A stretch of DNA of 64,000 nucleotides from Neorhizobium populisoli (GTDB taxonomy: Bacteria > Pseudomonadota > Alphaproteobacteria > Rhizobiales > Rhizobiaceae). This document shows, piece by piece, positions 42,461 to 50,941 of this stretch (the stretch's first letter is position 1; each line of letters begins with the position of its first letter). The notes under the pieces are model-generated. The model saw only the letters and a list, made by a program, of their open reading frames with translations. It ran no database searches and was not told where the DNA came from. The DNA is taken from assembly GCF_019430945.1 (NCBI RefSeq), contig NZ_JAHYCB010000004.1, forward strand, positions 1 to 64,000, in the 5' to 3' direction. The position numbers were made by a program, and so were the translations under genes.

Positions 42461-43756
42461 ATGCTGCGCAGAACCATTCTCAAGCTGATGGCGACGCTGG
42501 CCGCTACGTCGCTTCTTCCCTTCGGCGCCTTCGCCGAAATGCCGAAGACCGTCGACAAGCCGGTCACCATCACCTTCTACAACTACAATCTCGCCTCCGC
42601 CGGCGCTGGTTCCGAAGCCACCAAGGAGCTGATTGCCAATTTCGAGAAGAAGAACCCGAACGTGAAGGTGGAGACGATCGCCGTCCCCTCCAACGAAATC
42701 ATCAACCGCGTTCAGGCCGATGTCGTTGCCGGCAAACAGCCGGACGTCGCCCAGCTGACCTTCCGCGACCTGATCTTCATCGCCTCCGACCTCGGCGGCA
42801 ATGCGCTGGAAGACATGGTCAGCCCGGCCGAACTGAAGGAACACCTGACCGGCATATTCCCCAAGGGCTTGGAACTCGGCAAGGTCGACGGCAAGACCTA
42901 TGGTCTCGCCTATACGTTCTCCACCCCGATCCTTTATTACAATGCCGACCTCTTCAAGGCTGCCGGCCTCGACCCGAACAACCCGCCGAAGACCTGGGCC
43001 GACGTCGCCATCGCCGGCAAGGCGATCAAGGAAAAGACCAGCAAGAACGGCTTCTTCCCGGGCGCCTACGGCCCGACCGACGGCACGTTCGTCTACCAGT
43101 CGATCGTCATGTCGAACGGCGGCAAGGTGCGTGAAGGCGACAAGCTGACTTTCGCCGACAAGAACGCTGCCGAAGCCGTCAAGACGATGCGCGACATGGT
43201 TCAGAGCGGCGCGCATGCCAAGATCGATCCGGCCAGCGCCTCCGACACGTTTTCTGCCGGTAACATGGGTATGTTCCTCTACACGACCGCACTTCTTTCC
43301 AGCGTCAAGAAGTCGGCTGCCGGCAAGTTCGACCTGCGCCTTGCTCCGATGCCCTCCTTCGGCGAAAAGCCGACGGCACCGACGAACTCCGGCAGCGCGC
43401 TGTTCGTCTTCTCGAAGGACCCGGCCAAACAGCGCGCCTCCTACGAGCTGCTGAAATACCTGACCAGCCCGGATGCCTACACGATCATCACCAGCAAGAT
43501 CGGCTACCTGCCGCTGCGCCTCGATATCGTCGACGATCCGAACCAGCTCGGTCCGTGGGCGAAGGAAAACCCGATGTTCCGTTCCAACCTGGAGCAGCTC
43601 AATCGCCTGACCCCGAATATGGCCTTCCCCGGCCCGAACTACCGTCAGGTTGAGAAGATGATGATGGACTCGGTTCGCGAAGCCGTCTTCGGCTCGGGTG
43701 ATCCGATAGCGACGCTGAAGACTGCGCAGGAGCAGGCTCAGGATCTGATGCCTTAA
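42461..43756 (+). CDS. ABC transporter substrate-binding protein, family 1 (UgpB/MalE-like)
   Basis: This 431-residue periplasmic protein has a Sec signal (MLRRTILKLMATLAATSLLP, cleavage near AFAEM). The mature part has VTITFYNYNLASAGAGSEAT and the family pattern GLAYTFSTPILYYNADLFKA with PPKTWADV. Such proteins bind sugars, sugar phosphates or glycerophosphodiesters. Phosphoesterases beside both transporters here favour a phosphorylated ligand, by inference. It is followed by a RIME-like element and two strong hairpins before the permease genes. Confidence 0.88.
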   Translation: MLRRTILKLMATLAATSLLPFGAFAEMPKTVDKPVTITFYNYNLASAGAGSEATKELIANFEKKNPNVKVETIAVPSNEIINRVQADVVAGKQPDVAQLTFRDLIFIASDLGGNALEDMVSPAELKEHLTGIFPKGLELGKVDGKTYGLAYTFSTPILYYNADLFKAAGLDPNNPPKTWADVAIAGKAIKEKTSKNGFFPGAYGPTDGTFVYQSIVMSNGGKVREGDKLTFADKNAAEAVKTMRDMVQSGAHAKIDPASASDTFSAGNMGMFLYTTALLSSVKKSAAGKFDLRLAPMPSFGEKPTAPTNSGSALFVFSKDPAKQRASYELLKYLTSPDAYTIITSKIGYLPLRLDIVDDPNQLGPWAKENPMFRSNLEQLNRLTPNMAFPGPNYRQVEKMMMDSVREAVFGSGDPIATLKTAQEQAQDLMP

Positions 43757-43768
43757 ACACGTAAGGCT

Positions 43769-43883
43769 GCCCCCTCACCCTGACCCTCTTCCCGCAAGCG
43801 GGGAGAGGGAACGGAAAGGCCGCGGCTTGTGGCCTTCTCCCCGTCAGAACGGGGAGAAGGTGCCGGCAGGCGGATGAGGGGCA
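43769..43883. repeat. RIME-like mosaic repeat after the binding-protein gene
   Basis: The element of about 115 bases begins CCCCCTCACCCTGACCCTCT and ends CGGATGAGGGGC. It carries the two stems CTTCCCGCAAGCGGGGAG and CTTCTCCCCG/CGGGGAGAAG. It matches, in inverted sense, the type after nrtA and rhaS. Confidence 0.8.
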
Positions 43884-43902
43884 AAACTCTCGACGCAGAC
43901 GA

Positions 43903-43937
43903 AGGCCTCCAGAAAACGCGGCGTTTTCCGGAGGCCT
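43903..43937 (+). repeat. Strong hairpin, first of two between binding-protein and permease genes
   Basis: AGGCCTCCAGAAAACGC pairs with GCGTTTTCCGGAGGCCT at 16 of 17 positions, with almost no loop. It has no T run and is likely a message-stabilising or processing element. Confidence 0.7.
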
Positions 43938-43953
43938 GAGATCACGAGGAAAG

Positions 43954-43989
43954 AATGCCGGGCGGGCTCGCTTGTTACCGCCCGGCATT
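43954..43989 (+). repeat. Strong hairpin, second of two
   Basis: AATGCCGGGCGG and CCGCCCGGCATT are exact reverse complements around a 12-base loop, followed by TTGAAAA. It lies 26 bases before the permease start at 44015. Confidence 0.7.
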
Positions 43990-44014
43990 TGAAAAACACC
44001 CGGATGGACCAACC

Positions 44015-44968
44015 ATGACCGATATTCAGGCAGATTTCGCCAGACCGCTGACGATCGCCCGCGCGCCGGCAAAGATACGCCGCCAGCGCGAGCCCTTCAC
44101 CATTTCACCCTGGCTTTATCTCACCCCCGCGCTCGTGCTGTTGTTCGTCTGGACCTATATCCCGCTGGTCGAAGCCTTCCAGCTTTCCTTCTACCAGTGG
44201 AACATGCTGCCCACCGCCACACCGCGCTATGTGGGCCTGAAGAATTACGAGCGTCTGATGGCGCTGCCCGAGATGCGCAACGCGCTCTGGAATACGCTCT
44301 ATTACATCCTCGGCCTTTTCCCGATGTCAGTCATCATCCCACTTTTCGTGGCGATCTGGACGCAGGACCTGACCGGCCGCGCCCGGATGATCTATCGCGG
44401 CCTGATCTTCGTGCCGATGATCGTCGCCCCCGTCGTCGCCGCCATCCTCTGGCGCTGGCTGCTGAACGAGGACCAGGGCCTGATCACGCTCGGTCTCGAA
44501 CAGCTTGGCCTCGGCCGCATCGGTTTCCTGACCGATCCGAACTATGCGCTGGCGACGCTGACCTGGATCACCGGCTGGAAGCTGATCGGTTTCTCGACGC
44601 TGCTGTTTTCGGCAGCGAATGCCAGCATCAACCCGTCCTATATCGAGGCGGCGCGCATCGATGGCGCCAGCCGCTGGGGCATCATCCGCGATATCCGTCT
44701 TCCGCTTCTGTCGCCCACCATCCTGCTTCTGTCGATGATGACCATCCTGTTCGGCGCGCAGTGGAGCTTTGCCTATATCAACGTGCTGACCAATGGCGGC
44801 CCGCTGAAATCCACCACCAACATCTTCTACCTGCTGTGGGAATACGGCTTTCAGACCATGTCGGCCGGCTGGAGTTCGGCCGCCGGCATGATCGCCTTCC
44901 TCGGCTTCGCCATTCTCGCCGCGGGCTGCATGTGGCTGACCAAGAGGTTTGCGGTCTATGACAATTGA
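44015..44968 (+). CDS. ABC transporter permease, UgpA/MalF type
   Basis: This 317-residue membrane protein has a polar N-terminus of about 30 residues, then six hydrophobic segments starting at SPWLYLTPALVLLFVWTYIP. The EAA loop is YIEAARIDGASRWGIIRDIR. I start at ATG 44015, where the homologous part begins soon after. Its end overlaps the second permease gene by 11 bases. No ATPase gene is in this operon, so it probably shares the ATPase encoded at 50934-52100. Confidence 0.9.
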   Translation: MTDIQADFARPLTIARAPAKIRRQREPFTISPWLYLTPALVLLFVWTYIPLVEAFQLSFYQWNMLPTATPRYVGLKNYERLMALPEMRNALWNTLYYILGLFPMSVIIPLFVAIWTQDLTGRARMIYRGLIFVPMIVAPVVAAILWRWLLNEDQGLITLGLEQLGLGRIGFLTDPNYALATLTWITGWKLIGFSTLLFSAANASINPSYIEAARIDGASRWGIIRDIRLPLLSPTILLLSMMTILFGAQWSFAYINVLTNGGPLKSTTNIFYLLWEYGFQTMSAGWSSAAGMIAFLGFAILAAGCMWLTKRFAVYDN

Positions 44969-45824
44969 CACTTCACACGACCACCAGCCGCTCGCCTCGC
45001 TGACCGCCGAAACCGGCGGCAAGACACGCCGTATCGCCGTGCATGTGGTGATGATCGTTCTGTCGGTCCTGTCGATCTTTCCGATCTACTGGATGATCGT
45101 CACCTCACTCCGCCCGGAAAACGAAATCTTTTCGACCGCGATGTGGCCGGCCAATCCGACGCTCGACAATTACGTTTTCGTGCTGACCCGCATCCCGATG
45201 CTGCAGATGCTGTTCAACACCACGGTCGTGGCGGCGACGACCGCGGGCCTGCAGGTCGTGACCGGCCTGTTCGCTGCCTATGCGCTGGTGCGCTGGAAAA
45301 TGCGGCTCTCCGGCGTCATCCACGGCTTGATCGCACTGTCCTGGCTCGTCCCCTTCCAGGTGACGATGATCCCGAACTACGTGCTCGCCTCAAAGCTTGG
45401 CCTGCTCGACACGCTGACCGGCCTCATCCTGCCGAATGCCAGCCACGCTTTCGCGGTGCTGCTGCTCTACCATGCCATGCGCTCCTTCCCGACCGAGATC
45501 CTGGAGGCAGCGCGCATCGACGGGGCGAAAAGCTGGAAGATCCTCTGGCAGATCGTTGCCCCGAACATGGGCGCTCCGATCGCCTCGCTGTCGATCATCG
45601 CCTTCATCTCCGCCTGGAACGAATATTTCTGGCCCCTGCTTCTCTCCCGCAAACCGGAAAACTCCGTCGTGCAGATCGGCCTGCAGATGTTCATGACGCA
45701 GGAAGGCAATCTCTGGGGACCCTTGATGGCAGCCGCAGCACTCGCCAGCCTGCCGATCCTGATCATCTACCTCGTCCTGCAACGCCACGTCATCGAATCC
45801 TTCATGAAATCCGGAATCCGCTGA
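44958..45824 (+). CDS. ABC transporter permease, UgpE/MalG type
   Basis: This 288-residue membrane protein has six hydrophobic segments from about 28. The coupling loop EILEAARIDGAKSWKILWQI and the end SFMKSGIR are typical of MalG/UgpE. I start at ATG 44958 inside the end of the first permease gene. It forms the inner-membrane channel with the preceding protein. The phosphatase gene starts 1 base past its stop. Confidence 0.9.
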   Translation: MTIDTSHDHQPLASLTAETGGKTRRIAVHVVMIVLSVLSIFPIYWMIVTSLRPENEIFSTAMWPANPTLDNYVFVLTRIPMLQMLFNTTVVAATTAGLQVVTGLFAAYALVRWKMRLSGVIHGLIALSWLVPFQVTMIPNYVLASKLGLLDTLTGLILPNASHAFAVLLLYHAMRSFPTEILEAARIDGAKSWKILWQIVAPNMGAPIASLSIIAFISAWNEYFWPLLLSRKPENSVVQIGLQMFMTQEGNLWGPLMAAAALASLPILIIYLVLQRHVIESFMKSGIR

Positions 45825-45825
45825 T

Positions 45826-46563
45826 ATGCTCATCCATGACCGACTGATCGCGCTCGAGGGCGCCCACAATGTCCGTGACCTCGGCGGTTACAAGACGGCA
45901 GACGGCGGCTCGACCCGCTGGCGTTCCGTGCTGCGCGGCGATGCCCTGCATGATTTGAGTGAGGCCGATATCGAAGCGCTGCTCGGTCACGGTCTGGCAA
46001 CCGTCATCGATCTGCGCAATGCCCATGAGATCGCCGCGCAGGCCAATCCGTTCGTCGGCCACGACCGTGTGCGTTATCACAATACGCCGGTCTTTTCGGC
46101 GCTGGCGCCGGTCGAGATGATGGCGGAATCAACCCTTAGCTTCGACATGGGCGACCGTTATTGCCAGGCGATCGACAACTGCCAGCCGGCCATCGCAGAA
46201 GTGCTGAACATCATCGCCGATGCACCGGAAGGCGCCGTACTTTTCCACTGCAGCGCCGGCAAGGACCGGACCGGCGTCATCTCCGCCCTCCTGCTCGCCA
46301 ATGCCGGCGTCGACGAAGCGACGATCATCGAGGACTATGCGCTGACCGCGACGATTTCCGGTCCGTTGATCGAAAAACTTCGCGAACGGGCACTTGGTCG
46401 CGGCACGCCGGCAGCGCTGGTCGATATCGTGCTCGCCTCCGAGCCCCGCAGCATGCGCCAGGCGCTGGATCATATCCGTCTGCACTATGGCACCGTCCGG
46501 GATTATCTCGTTACGCTCGGCTTCGATGATGCCGCAATCGAGCGGCTGCAAAACCGGCTCTGA
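45826..46563 (+). CDS. Tyrosine-protein-phosphatase-like (dual-specificity fold) protein
   Basis: This 245-residue protein begins LEGAHNVRDLGGYKTADGGS, the usual N-terminus of bacterial atypical tyrosine phosphatases (Pfam Y_phosphatase3). The P-loop HCSAGKDRTG supplies catalytic Cys and Arg at about residues 141-147. Family members act on phosphoproteins, phosphoinositides or phosphosugars. Because it is co-transcribed with a transporter and a phosphodiesterase, a role in removing phosphate from the imported compound is as likely as a signalling role. Confidence 0.85.
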   Translation: MLIHDRLIALEGAHNVRDLGGYKTADGGSTRWRSVLRGDALHDLSEADIEALLGHGLATVIDLRNAHEIAAQANPFVGHDRVRYHNTPVFSALAPVEMMAESTLSFDMGDRYCQAIDNCQPAIAEVLNIIADAPEGAVLFHCSAGKDRTGVISALLLANAGVDEATIIEDYALTATISGPLIEKLRERALGRGTPAALVDIVLASEPRSMRQALDHIRLHYGTVRDYLVTLGFDDAAIERLQNRL

Positions 46564-46716
46564 ACCCGCAACTCCCGGTCGGTCGGCATCGCCTGGGTGA
46601 CCGCTGACAGACTGGAGCATGCCGCGAATACGTTTCTCTGACATAAAACTCTAACATATCGAGGAGAAACCTGCCGCCCGCGGCATCGAGGCCGACAAAC
46701 GGAAGGTTTCTTTTCG

Positions 46717-47697
46717 ATGGCGACGCTGGAACAGGTGGCGGCAAGGGCGGGATGTTCGCTGGCGACCGCGAGCCGGGCGCTCAGCCGCCGCGGCAATGTC
46801 AGCGATGGCATGGTGCGCAAGGTGCGCCGTGCGGCAGCCGAACTCGGTTATCGCCCGGCAAATGCGTCGGCAGGCCGGCTGGGCCGCCGGCCGGTGATCG
46901 GCGTGCTGATCCCAAGCATCACCAATCCCGTTTTTGCTTCATCACTGTCCAGCATCCAGAACCGTATGCTGGTGGCCGGCCACAATGTGCTGATCGCCCA
47001 ATCGAACTACGACCCGGCGCGCGAGGCGGATGCGGTTGCCTCGCTCCTCAACGAGCGGCCGACGGGGTTGATCCTCACCGTCTGCGATCCCGCAACGAGC
47101 GTCGCGCTGATGCCGTCGCTGCCGCCGACCGTGCTTCTCAACAACCTGCCGACCGCGCTGTTTCCGGCCGCCGTGACCGTGGACAATCGCAATGCCGGCC
47201 GCGAACTGACGCAGATGCTGATCGCAATCGGCCATCGCCGCATCCTGTTCGTATCCGGTAGCTTTGCGGGCTCCGACCGCGCCCGCCGCCGGCATGAAGG
47301 GTATCGCGATGCGATGGTCGATCACGGTATCGCACCGCTCGAAGCGGTGCAGATCTCGTTCGTCAACGGTTACGACCACCTCGATCTCAGCGCAGCGCTC
47401 GCAACCGCCTCGCCGACCGCGATCATTGCCTCCAACGATCTTCTTGCGCTCGGCGTCATCGGCTCGCTGCGGCGCGAGGGGCTTTCCGTGCCGGGCGACG
47501 TCTCCGTTGCAGGCTTTGACGGGATTGCCATCGGGCGGCTGATGGACCCGCCGCTGACGACGGTCGAGATGCCTGATGCCAGCATGGGTGCCGCAGCCGC
47601 ATCGCTGCTACTCGACATTGCCGAGAACGCCGCCCCTGCCCGCCACCTCGATCTCGCCTATACGATGCGGCGCGGCGGGACGGTGCGGGCAATCTAG
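46717..47697 (+). CDS. LacI-family transcriptional regulator
   Basis: This 326-residue protein has the helix-turn-helix LEQVAARAGCSLATASRALS, hinge RRGNVSDGMVRKVRRAAAEL, and a periplasmic-binding-like sensor domain from about 62 (IGVLIPSITNPVFASSLSSI). It lies at the end of one transporter operon and faces the 3' end of the second, so it is the best candidate to regulate one or both. The 153-base gap in front contains GTTTCTC and GAGAAAC (46632-46638, 46664-46670) as a loose inverted repeat. Confidence 0.9.
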   Translation: MATLEQVAARAGCSLATASRALSRRGNVSDGMVRKVRRAAAELGYRPANASAGRLGRRPVIGVLIPSITNPVFASSLSSIQNRMLVAGHNVLIAQSNYDPAREADAVASLLNERPTGLILTVCDPATSVALMPSLPPTVLLNNLPTALFPAAVTVDNRNAGRELTQMLIAIGHRRILFVSGSFAGSDRARRRHEGYRDAMVDHGIAPLEAVQISFVNGYDHLDLSAALATASPTAIIASNDLLALGVIGSLRREGLSVPGDVSVAGFDGIAIGRLMDPPLTTVEMPDASMGAAAASLLLDIAENAAPARHLDLAYTMRRGGTVRAI

Positions 47698-47824
47698 GAT
47701 CAGCCGGACGCTACCGTTTGCCAAGTTGCCAAGATAGCCACTATCTCCGCCGTCATGCTCGGGCCTGTCCCGAGCATCTATCCACGTTGATCGTGTCGCA
47801 CCGGCTCACATTTCCAAACAAACG

Positions 47825-47860
47825 AAAACCGCCGCCTCCCTTGGGAAGCGGCGGCTTTTT
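47825..47860. terminator. Bidirectional rho-independent terminator between convergent genes
   Basis: CCGCCGCCTCCC and GGGAAGCGGCGG form a 12-base stem with one mismatch and a TT centre. It is flanked by four A on the left and five T on the right. It serves the LacI gene (plus) and the transporter operon that ends at 47881 (minus). Confidence 0.88.
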
Positions 47861-47880
47861 ATCCTTAAGGCAGAGATCGC

Positions 47881-49146
47881 TTAGTTACGCGGCAGCAGCT
47901 TCTTCACTTCGTCTGCGGCGTCGTTCAGCGCTTCAGTCGGCTTGGCCTGCTGTTCGACGACGCGCGACAGGTTTTCGACGATGGTCTGGGTGACCTTCAC
48001 GCCGTTGGTGCCCGGGAAGGCGTACCACGGAACCATGCGGTTCATCTGGCTCAGGCCGGCAACAAAGAGCGGGTTTTCCTTGTAGAAGTTGCCAAGATAT
48101 TCCGGCGACTTGGCGGCCAGTTCGTTGTTCGGAACGTAGCCCGTGCCCGGAACGACGACGGAGGAACCGTACGGACCGGCGGCGAACTTGGCGAACTTCC
48201 ACGCGGCCTGCTGCTTGGCGGCATCGCGGGTCAGGATGACAATGGCATTGCCGCCGGTCGGCAGCTTGCCGTTGACCGGGTCGATCAGCGGGATCTGGGC
48301 GGTGCGCAGGTCGAACTTGTTGCCAACGCTCTTGATCGTGTTGCGCAGCGCGCCGGTGGTCTTGAATTCAAGACCGACCTTGCCGGCGAAGAAGGCCTGT
48401 TCGCCAGCGGCGGCGGTGAAGATCGGCAGGCCACCCTTCTTGACCATCTGGTCGAGGACGGCGACAGCCTTTTCGCCTTCCGGACCGGCAAAGGCGACGG
48501 ACTTTTCGTCGTCGCTCAGCATCTGGCCGCCGGCGCCGAACAGCAGCGCGGAGAACATCCAGTCGTCACCCTGCCAGCGGAAGTCGATACCTTCGACGCC
48601 GTTGCCAAGCGCCTTGATCTTGGCGCCGAGGGCAATGACCTCGTCCCAGGTCTTCGGCGGCTGGTCCGGGTTGCCGCCGGCAGCTTTCACCAGATCGGCA
48701 TTGTAGTACATGATCGGGTTCGACATCGCGAAGGCGAGGCCGACCTGCTTGCCCTTGACCTGGGCGATCTTCAGGAGCGTGTCGGAAAAGCCGAGCTTCG
48801 ATACGTCGCCTTCCTTGGCGAGGAACGGGCCGAGGTCGACCGGCAGGTCACGCTCCTGCACCATGCGCAGGCGGTTCAGGCCGATGAAGGTCAGGTCCGG
48901 CATTTCTGCGGTACCGGCCTGGCGCATGATCAGCTGGATGCCTTCTTCATACGTGGCGGACGGGTTGGCGAACTGGAGCTTGATATCCGGGTTCTCTTCC
49001 ATGAACTTCTTAGAGATCGTGTCCATCACGTCCTTGAAGAAGCCCGGCATCGGGTAATGCACGGTCAGCGTCGTGTCGGCGAATGCCGGGAACGACACGG
49101 TCATGGCGACCGCGGCTGTGGCGAGGAATTTGGTGAAATGCTTCAT
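47881..49146 (-). CDS. ABC transporter substrate-binding protein, family 1
   Basis: This 421-residue periplasmic protein has a Sec signal (KFLATAAVAMTVSFPAFA) and a mature start DTTLTVHYPMPGFFKDVMDT. Family signatures are VGLAFAMSNPIMYYNADLVK and QPPKTWDEVIALG. It is related in type to the binding protein at 42461 but clearly a different sequence, so a different or overlapping ligand is likely. GGAGAAC precedes the ATG. It is the last gene of the minus-strand operon phosphoesterase-ATPase-permease-permease-binding protein, an unusual position. Confidence 0.9.
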   Translation of the reverse strand: MKHFTKFLATAAVAMTVSFPAFADTTLTVHYPMPGFFKDVMDTISKKFMEENPDIKLQFANPSATYEEGIQLIMRQAGTAEMPDLTFIGLNRLRMVQERDLPVDLGPFLAKEGDVSKLGFSDTLLKIAQVKGKQVGLAFAMSNPIMYYNADLVKAAGGNPDQPPKTWDEVIALGAKIKALGNGVEGIDFRWQGDDWMFSALLFGAGGQMLSDDEKSVAFAGPEGEKAVAVLDQMVKKGGLPIFTAAAGEQAFFAGKVGLEFKTTGALRNTIKSVGNKFDLRTAQIPLIDPVNGKLPTGGNAIVILTRDAAKQQAAWKFAKFAAGPYGSSVVVPGTGYVPNNELAAKSPEYLGNFYKENPLFVAGLSQMNRMVPWYAFPGTNGVKVTQTIVENLSRVVEQQAKPTEALNDAADEVKKLLPRN

Positions 49147-49175
49147 CGCATGTTCTCCTGAGAGTTGAATGCCGG

Positions 49176-50012
49176 TCAGCCCTTGAGACCGGTCATGGTG
49201 ATGCCCTCAACGAAGCGCTTCTGGGCAAGCAGAAAGGCCGCGACGAGCGGAAAGGTGATGATGAGAGTAGCGGCCATCAGCGCGCCGTAATCGTCGCCGG
49301 CCTCGGCTGCCCGGAAATAGAGAAGCCCGAGTGGCGGGGTGGCATAGGACTGGTTCGAGATGACGATCAGCGGCCAGTAGAGGTCGTTCCAGTGCGCCAC
49401 GACCGAGAAGATCGCGAAGGCGGTGATCGCCGGCCAGGCATTCGGCACGATGACACGCGCGATGATGCCGATCTCCGACATGCCGTCGAGCCGAGCGGCA
49501 TGGATCAGGTCGTCCGGCATGGCGCGGAAGAACTGCAGGAAGAGGAAGATGCCGAAGACCGAGATGGTGAAGGGTGCCACCAGCGCGAAATAGCTGTTGA
49601 GCAGGGCGGCGCGGTCGAAAGCCACGTATATCGGCAGCGCGGTGGCATGGATCGGCACCAGCAGGCCAAGCATGACCAGCACCATCATCACCCGCGCCGC
49701 GCGGAACTTCAGCTTCGCCATCGCATAAGCGCAGGGAATGGCGATCACCACCTGGATGACGAAGATCAGCGCGCAGACCACGACGCCGTTCCACAGCAGC
49801 GTCGTCATCGAGACACGCGTCAGCGCCTTGGTGAAATTCGCGACATAGGAGAGATTCTGCGGGATAAGGTTGAGCGACGAGGAAAAGATGTCGCTCTGCG
49901 CCTTGCCGGCCGTCGAGATCATGAAAACGTAAGGCGCCAGGAAGATTAGTGCGCCGAAGCTCACGATGAAGAGGCGCAGCGCGCGACCAAGTGTGAAGGT
50001 GTTCGCGTTCAT
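49176..50012 (-). CDS. ABC transporter permease, UgpE/MalG type
   Basis: This 278-residue membrane protein has six hydrophobic segments, the first ALRLFIVSFGALIFLAPYVF. The coupling loop is LIHAARLDGMSEIGIIARVI, and the protein ends RFVEGITMTGLKG. It overlaps the preceding permease gene by 4 bases (ATGA) and is followed after 29 bases by the binding-protein gene. It forms the channel with the UgpA-type partner. Confidence 0.9.
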   Translation of the reverse strand: MNANTFTLGRALRLFIVSFGALIFLAPYVFMISTAGKAQSDIFSSSLNLIPQNLSYVANFTKALTRVSMTTLLWNGVVVCALIFVIQVVIAIPCAYAMAKLKFRAARVMMVLVMLGLLVPIHATALPIYVAFDRAALLNSYFALVAPFTISVFGIFLFLQFFRAMPDDLIHAARLDGMSEIGIIARVIVPNAWPAITAFAIFSVVAHWNDLYWPLIVISNQSYATPPLGLLYFRAAEAGDDYGALMAATLIITFPLVAAFLLAQKRFVEGITMTGLKG

Positions 50013-50941
50013 GAGTAGTGCACCTGCCGGTCCTGGATCCGGTATTGCAGGAACATCAGGATCACGAGGATGAGCAGGAAAACGACCGTCATGGCGGAGG
50101 CGTAACCGACGCGCAGGTAGACGAAACCTTCCTGATAGATGGTGAAGAGCAGCACTTCGGACGCCTTGTTCGGCCCGCCTTCGGTGAGCGTCTTGACGGT
50201 TTCGAACACCTTGACGGCATTGATGATGCTGATCGTGGTGACGAACAGCGTCGTCGGCCCGAGCATCGGCCAGGTGACCAGCCGGAAGCGGTCCCAGGAC
50301 GACCGGGCGCCATCGACATGCGCGGCCGCATACAGCTCACGCGGGATGGCGGTGAGGCCGGCGAGGAAGAGCACGAGGTTAAAGCCGACCGACTGCCAGA
50401 CTCCGATGATCGACAGGCCGTAGAGCACATAGCCGGACGCGCCGAGCCAGTTCGGACCCTCGATATCCACGAGCCGAAGGAGTGCATTCACCGGGCCGAT
50501 CGTCGGGTGGAAAAGGTATTGCCAAACGGTCGCCATGGCGACGAGCAGCGAGGCCACCGGCAGGAAATAGGCGGTGCGGAAGAACGACCGGCCGATGCCT
50601 TCGCTTTCTATCAGCATGGCAAGCCCGAGCGCCATGAAGATCGAAACGGGCGCGACGATCGCGGTGTAGACCGTGGTGTTCCACAGCGATCGCTTGAAGG
50701 TGCGGTTGGTGAAGAGGTCGGCGTAGTTCTCAACGCCGACCCATTTGAAGCCGGTATAACCGAGTTCGTAATCGGTAAAGCTCATCAGGATGACGGCGGC
50801 GACCGGCAGCAAGATGAACATGAACAGCAGCACGAGCGCCGGCAGCGAAAGCATCCAGCCGGAATGTGCCTCGCGCCGTTCGGCGGTCGAACGCGCTGAC
50901 GACTTGCCGATCAGACCGGGAGCCGCAATCGCCTCAGCCAT
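50009..50941 (-). CDS. ABC transporter permease, UgpA/MalF type
   Basis: This 310-residue membrane protein has a polar N-terminus followed by GWMLSLPALVLLFMFILLPV and five further segments. The coupling loop is LYAAAHVDGARSSWDRFRLV. I start at ATG 50941, which overlaps the ATPase gene by 8 bases. An earlier in-frame start at 50962 is possible but lies deeper in that gene. It pairs with the UgpE-type protein. Confidence 0.9.
   Translation of the reverse strand: MAEAIAAPGLIGKSSARSTAERREAHSGWMLSLPALVLLFMFILLPVAAVILMSFTDYELGYTGFKWVGVENYADLFTNRTFKRSLWNTTVYTAIVAPVSIFMALGLAMLIESEGIGRSFFRTAYFLPVASLLVAMATVWQYLFHPTIGPVNALLRLVDIEGPNWLGASGYVLYGLSIIGVWQSVGFNLVLFLAGLTAIPRELYAAAHVDGARSSWDRFRLVTWPMLGPTTLFVTTISIINAVKVFETVKTLTEGGPNKASEVLLFTIYQEGFVYLRVGYASAMTVVFLLILVILMFLQYRIQDRQVHYS

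Noticed and set aside
41552-43216. 554-codon open frame on the minus strand
   Set aside because: It lies opposite the phosphoesterase and binding-protein genes, which both have clear domains, signal peptide and ribosome-binding sites. Its own composition (long runs of Arg, Val, Asp and Gly) is that of an antisense frame in GC-rich DNA.
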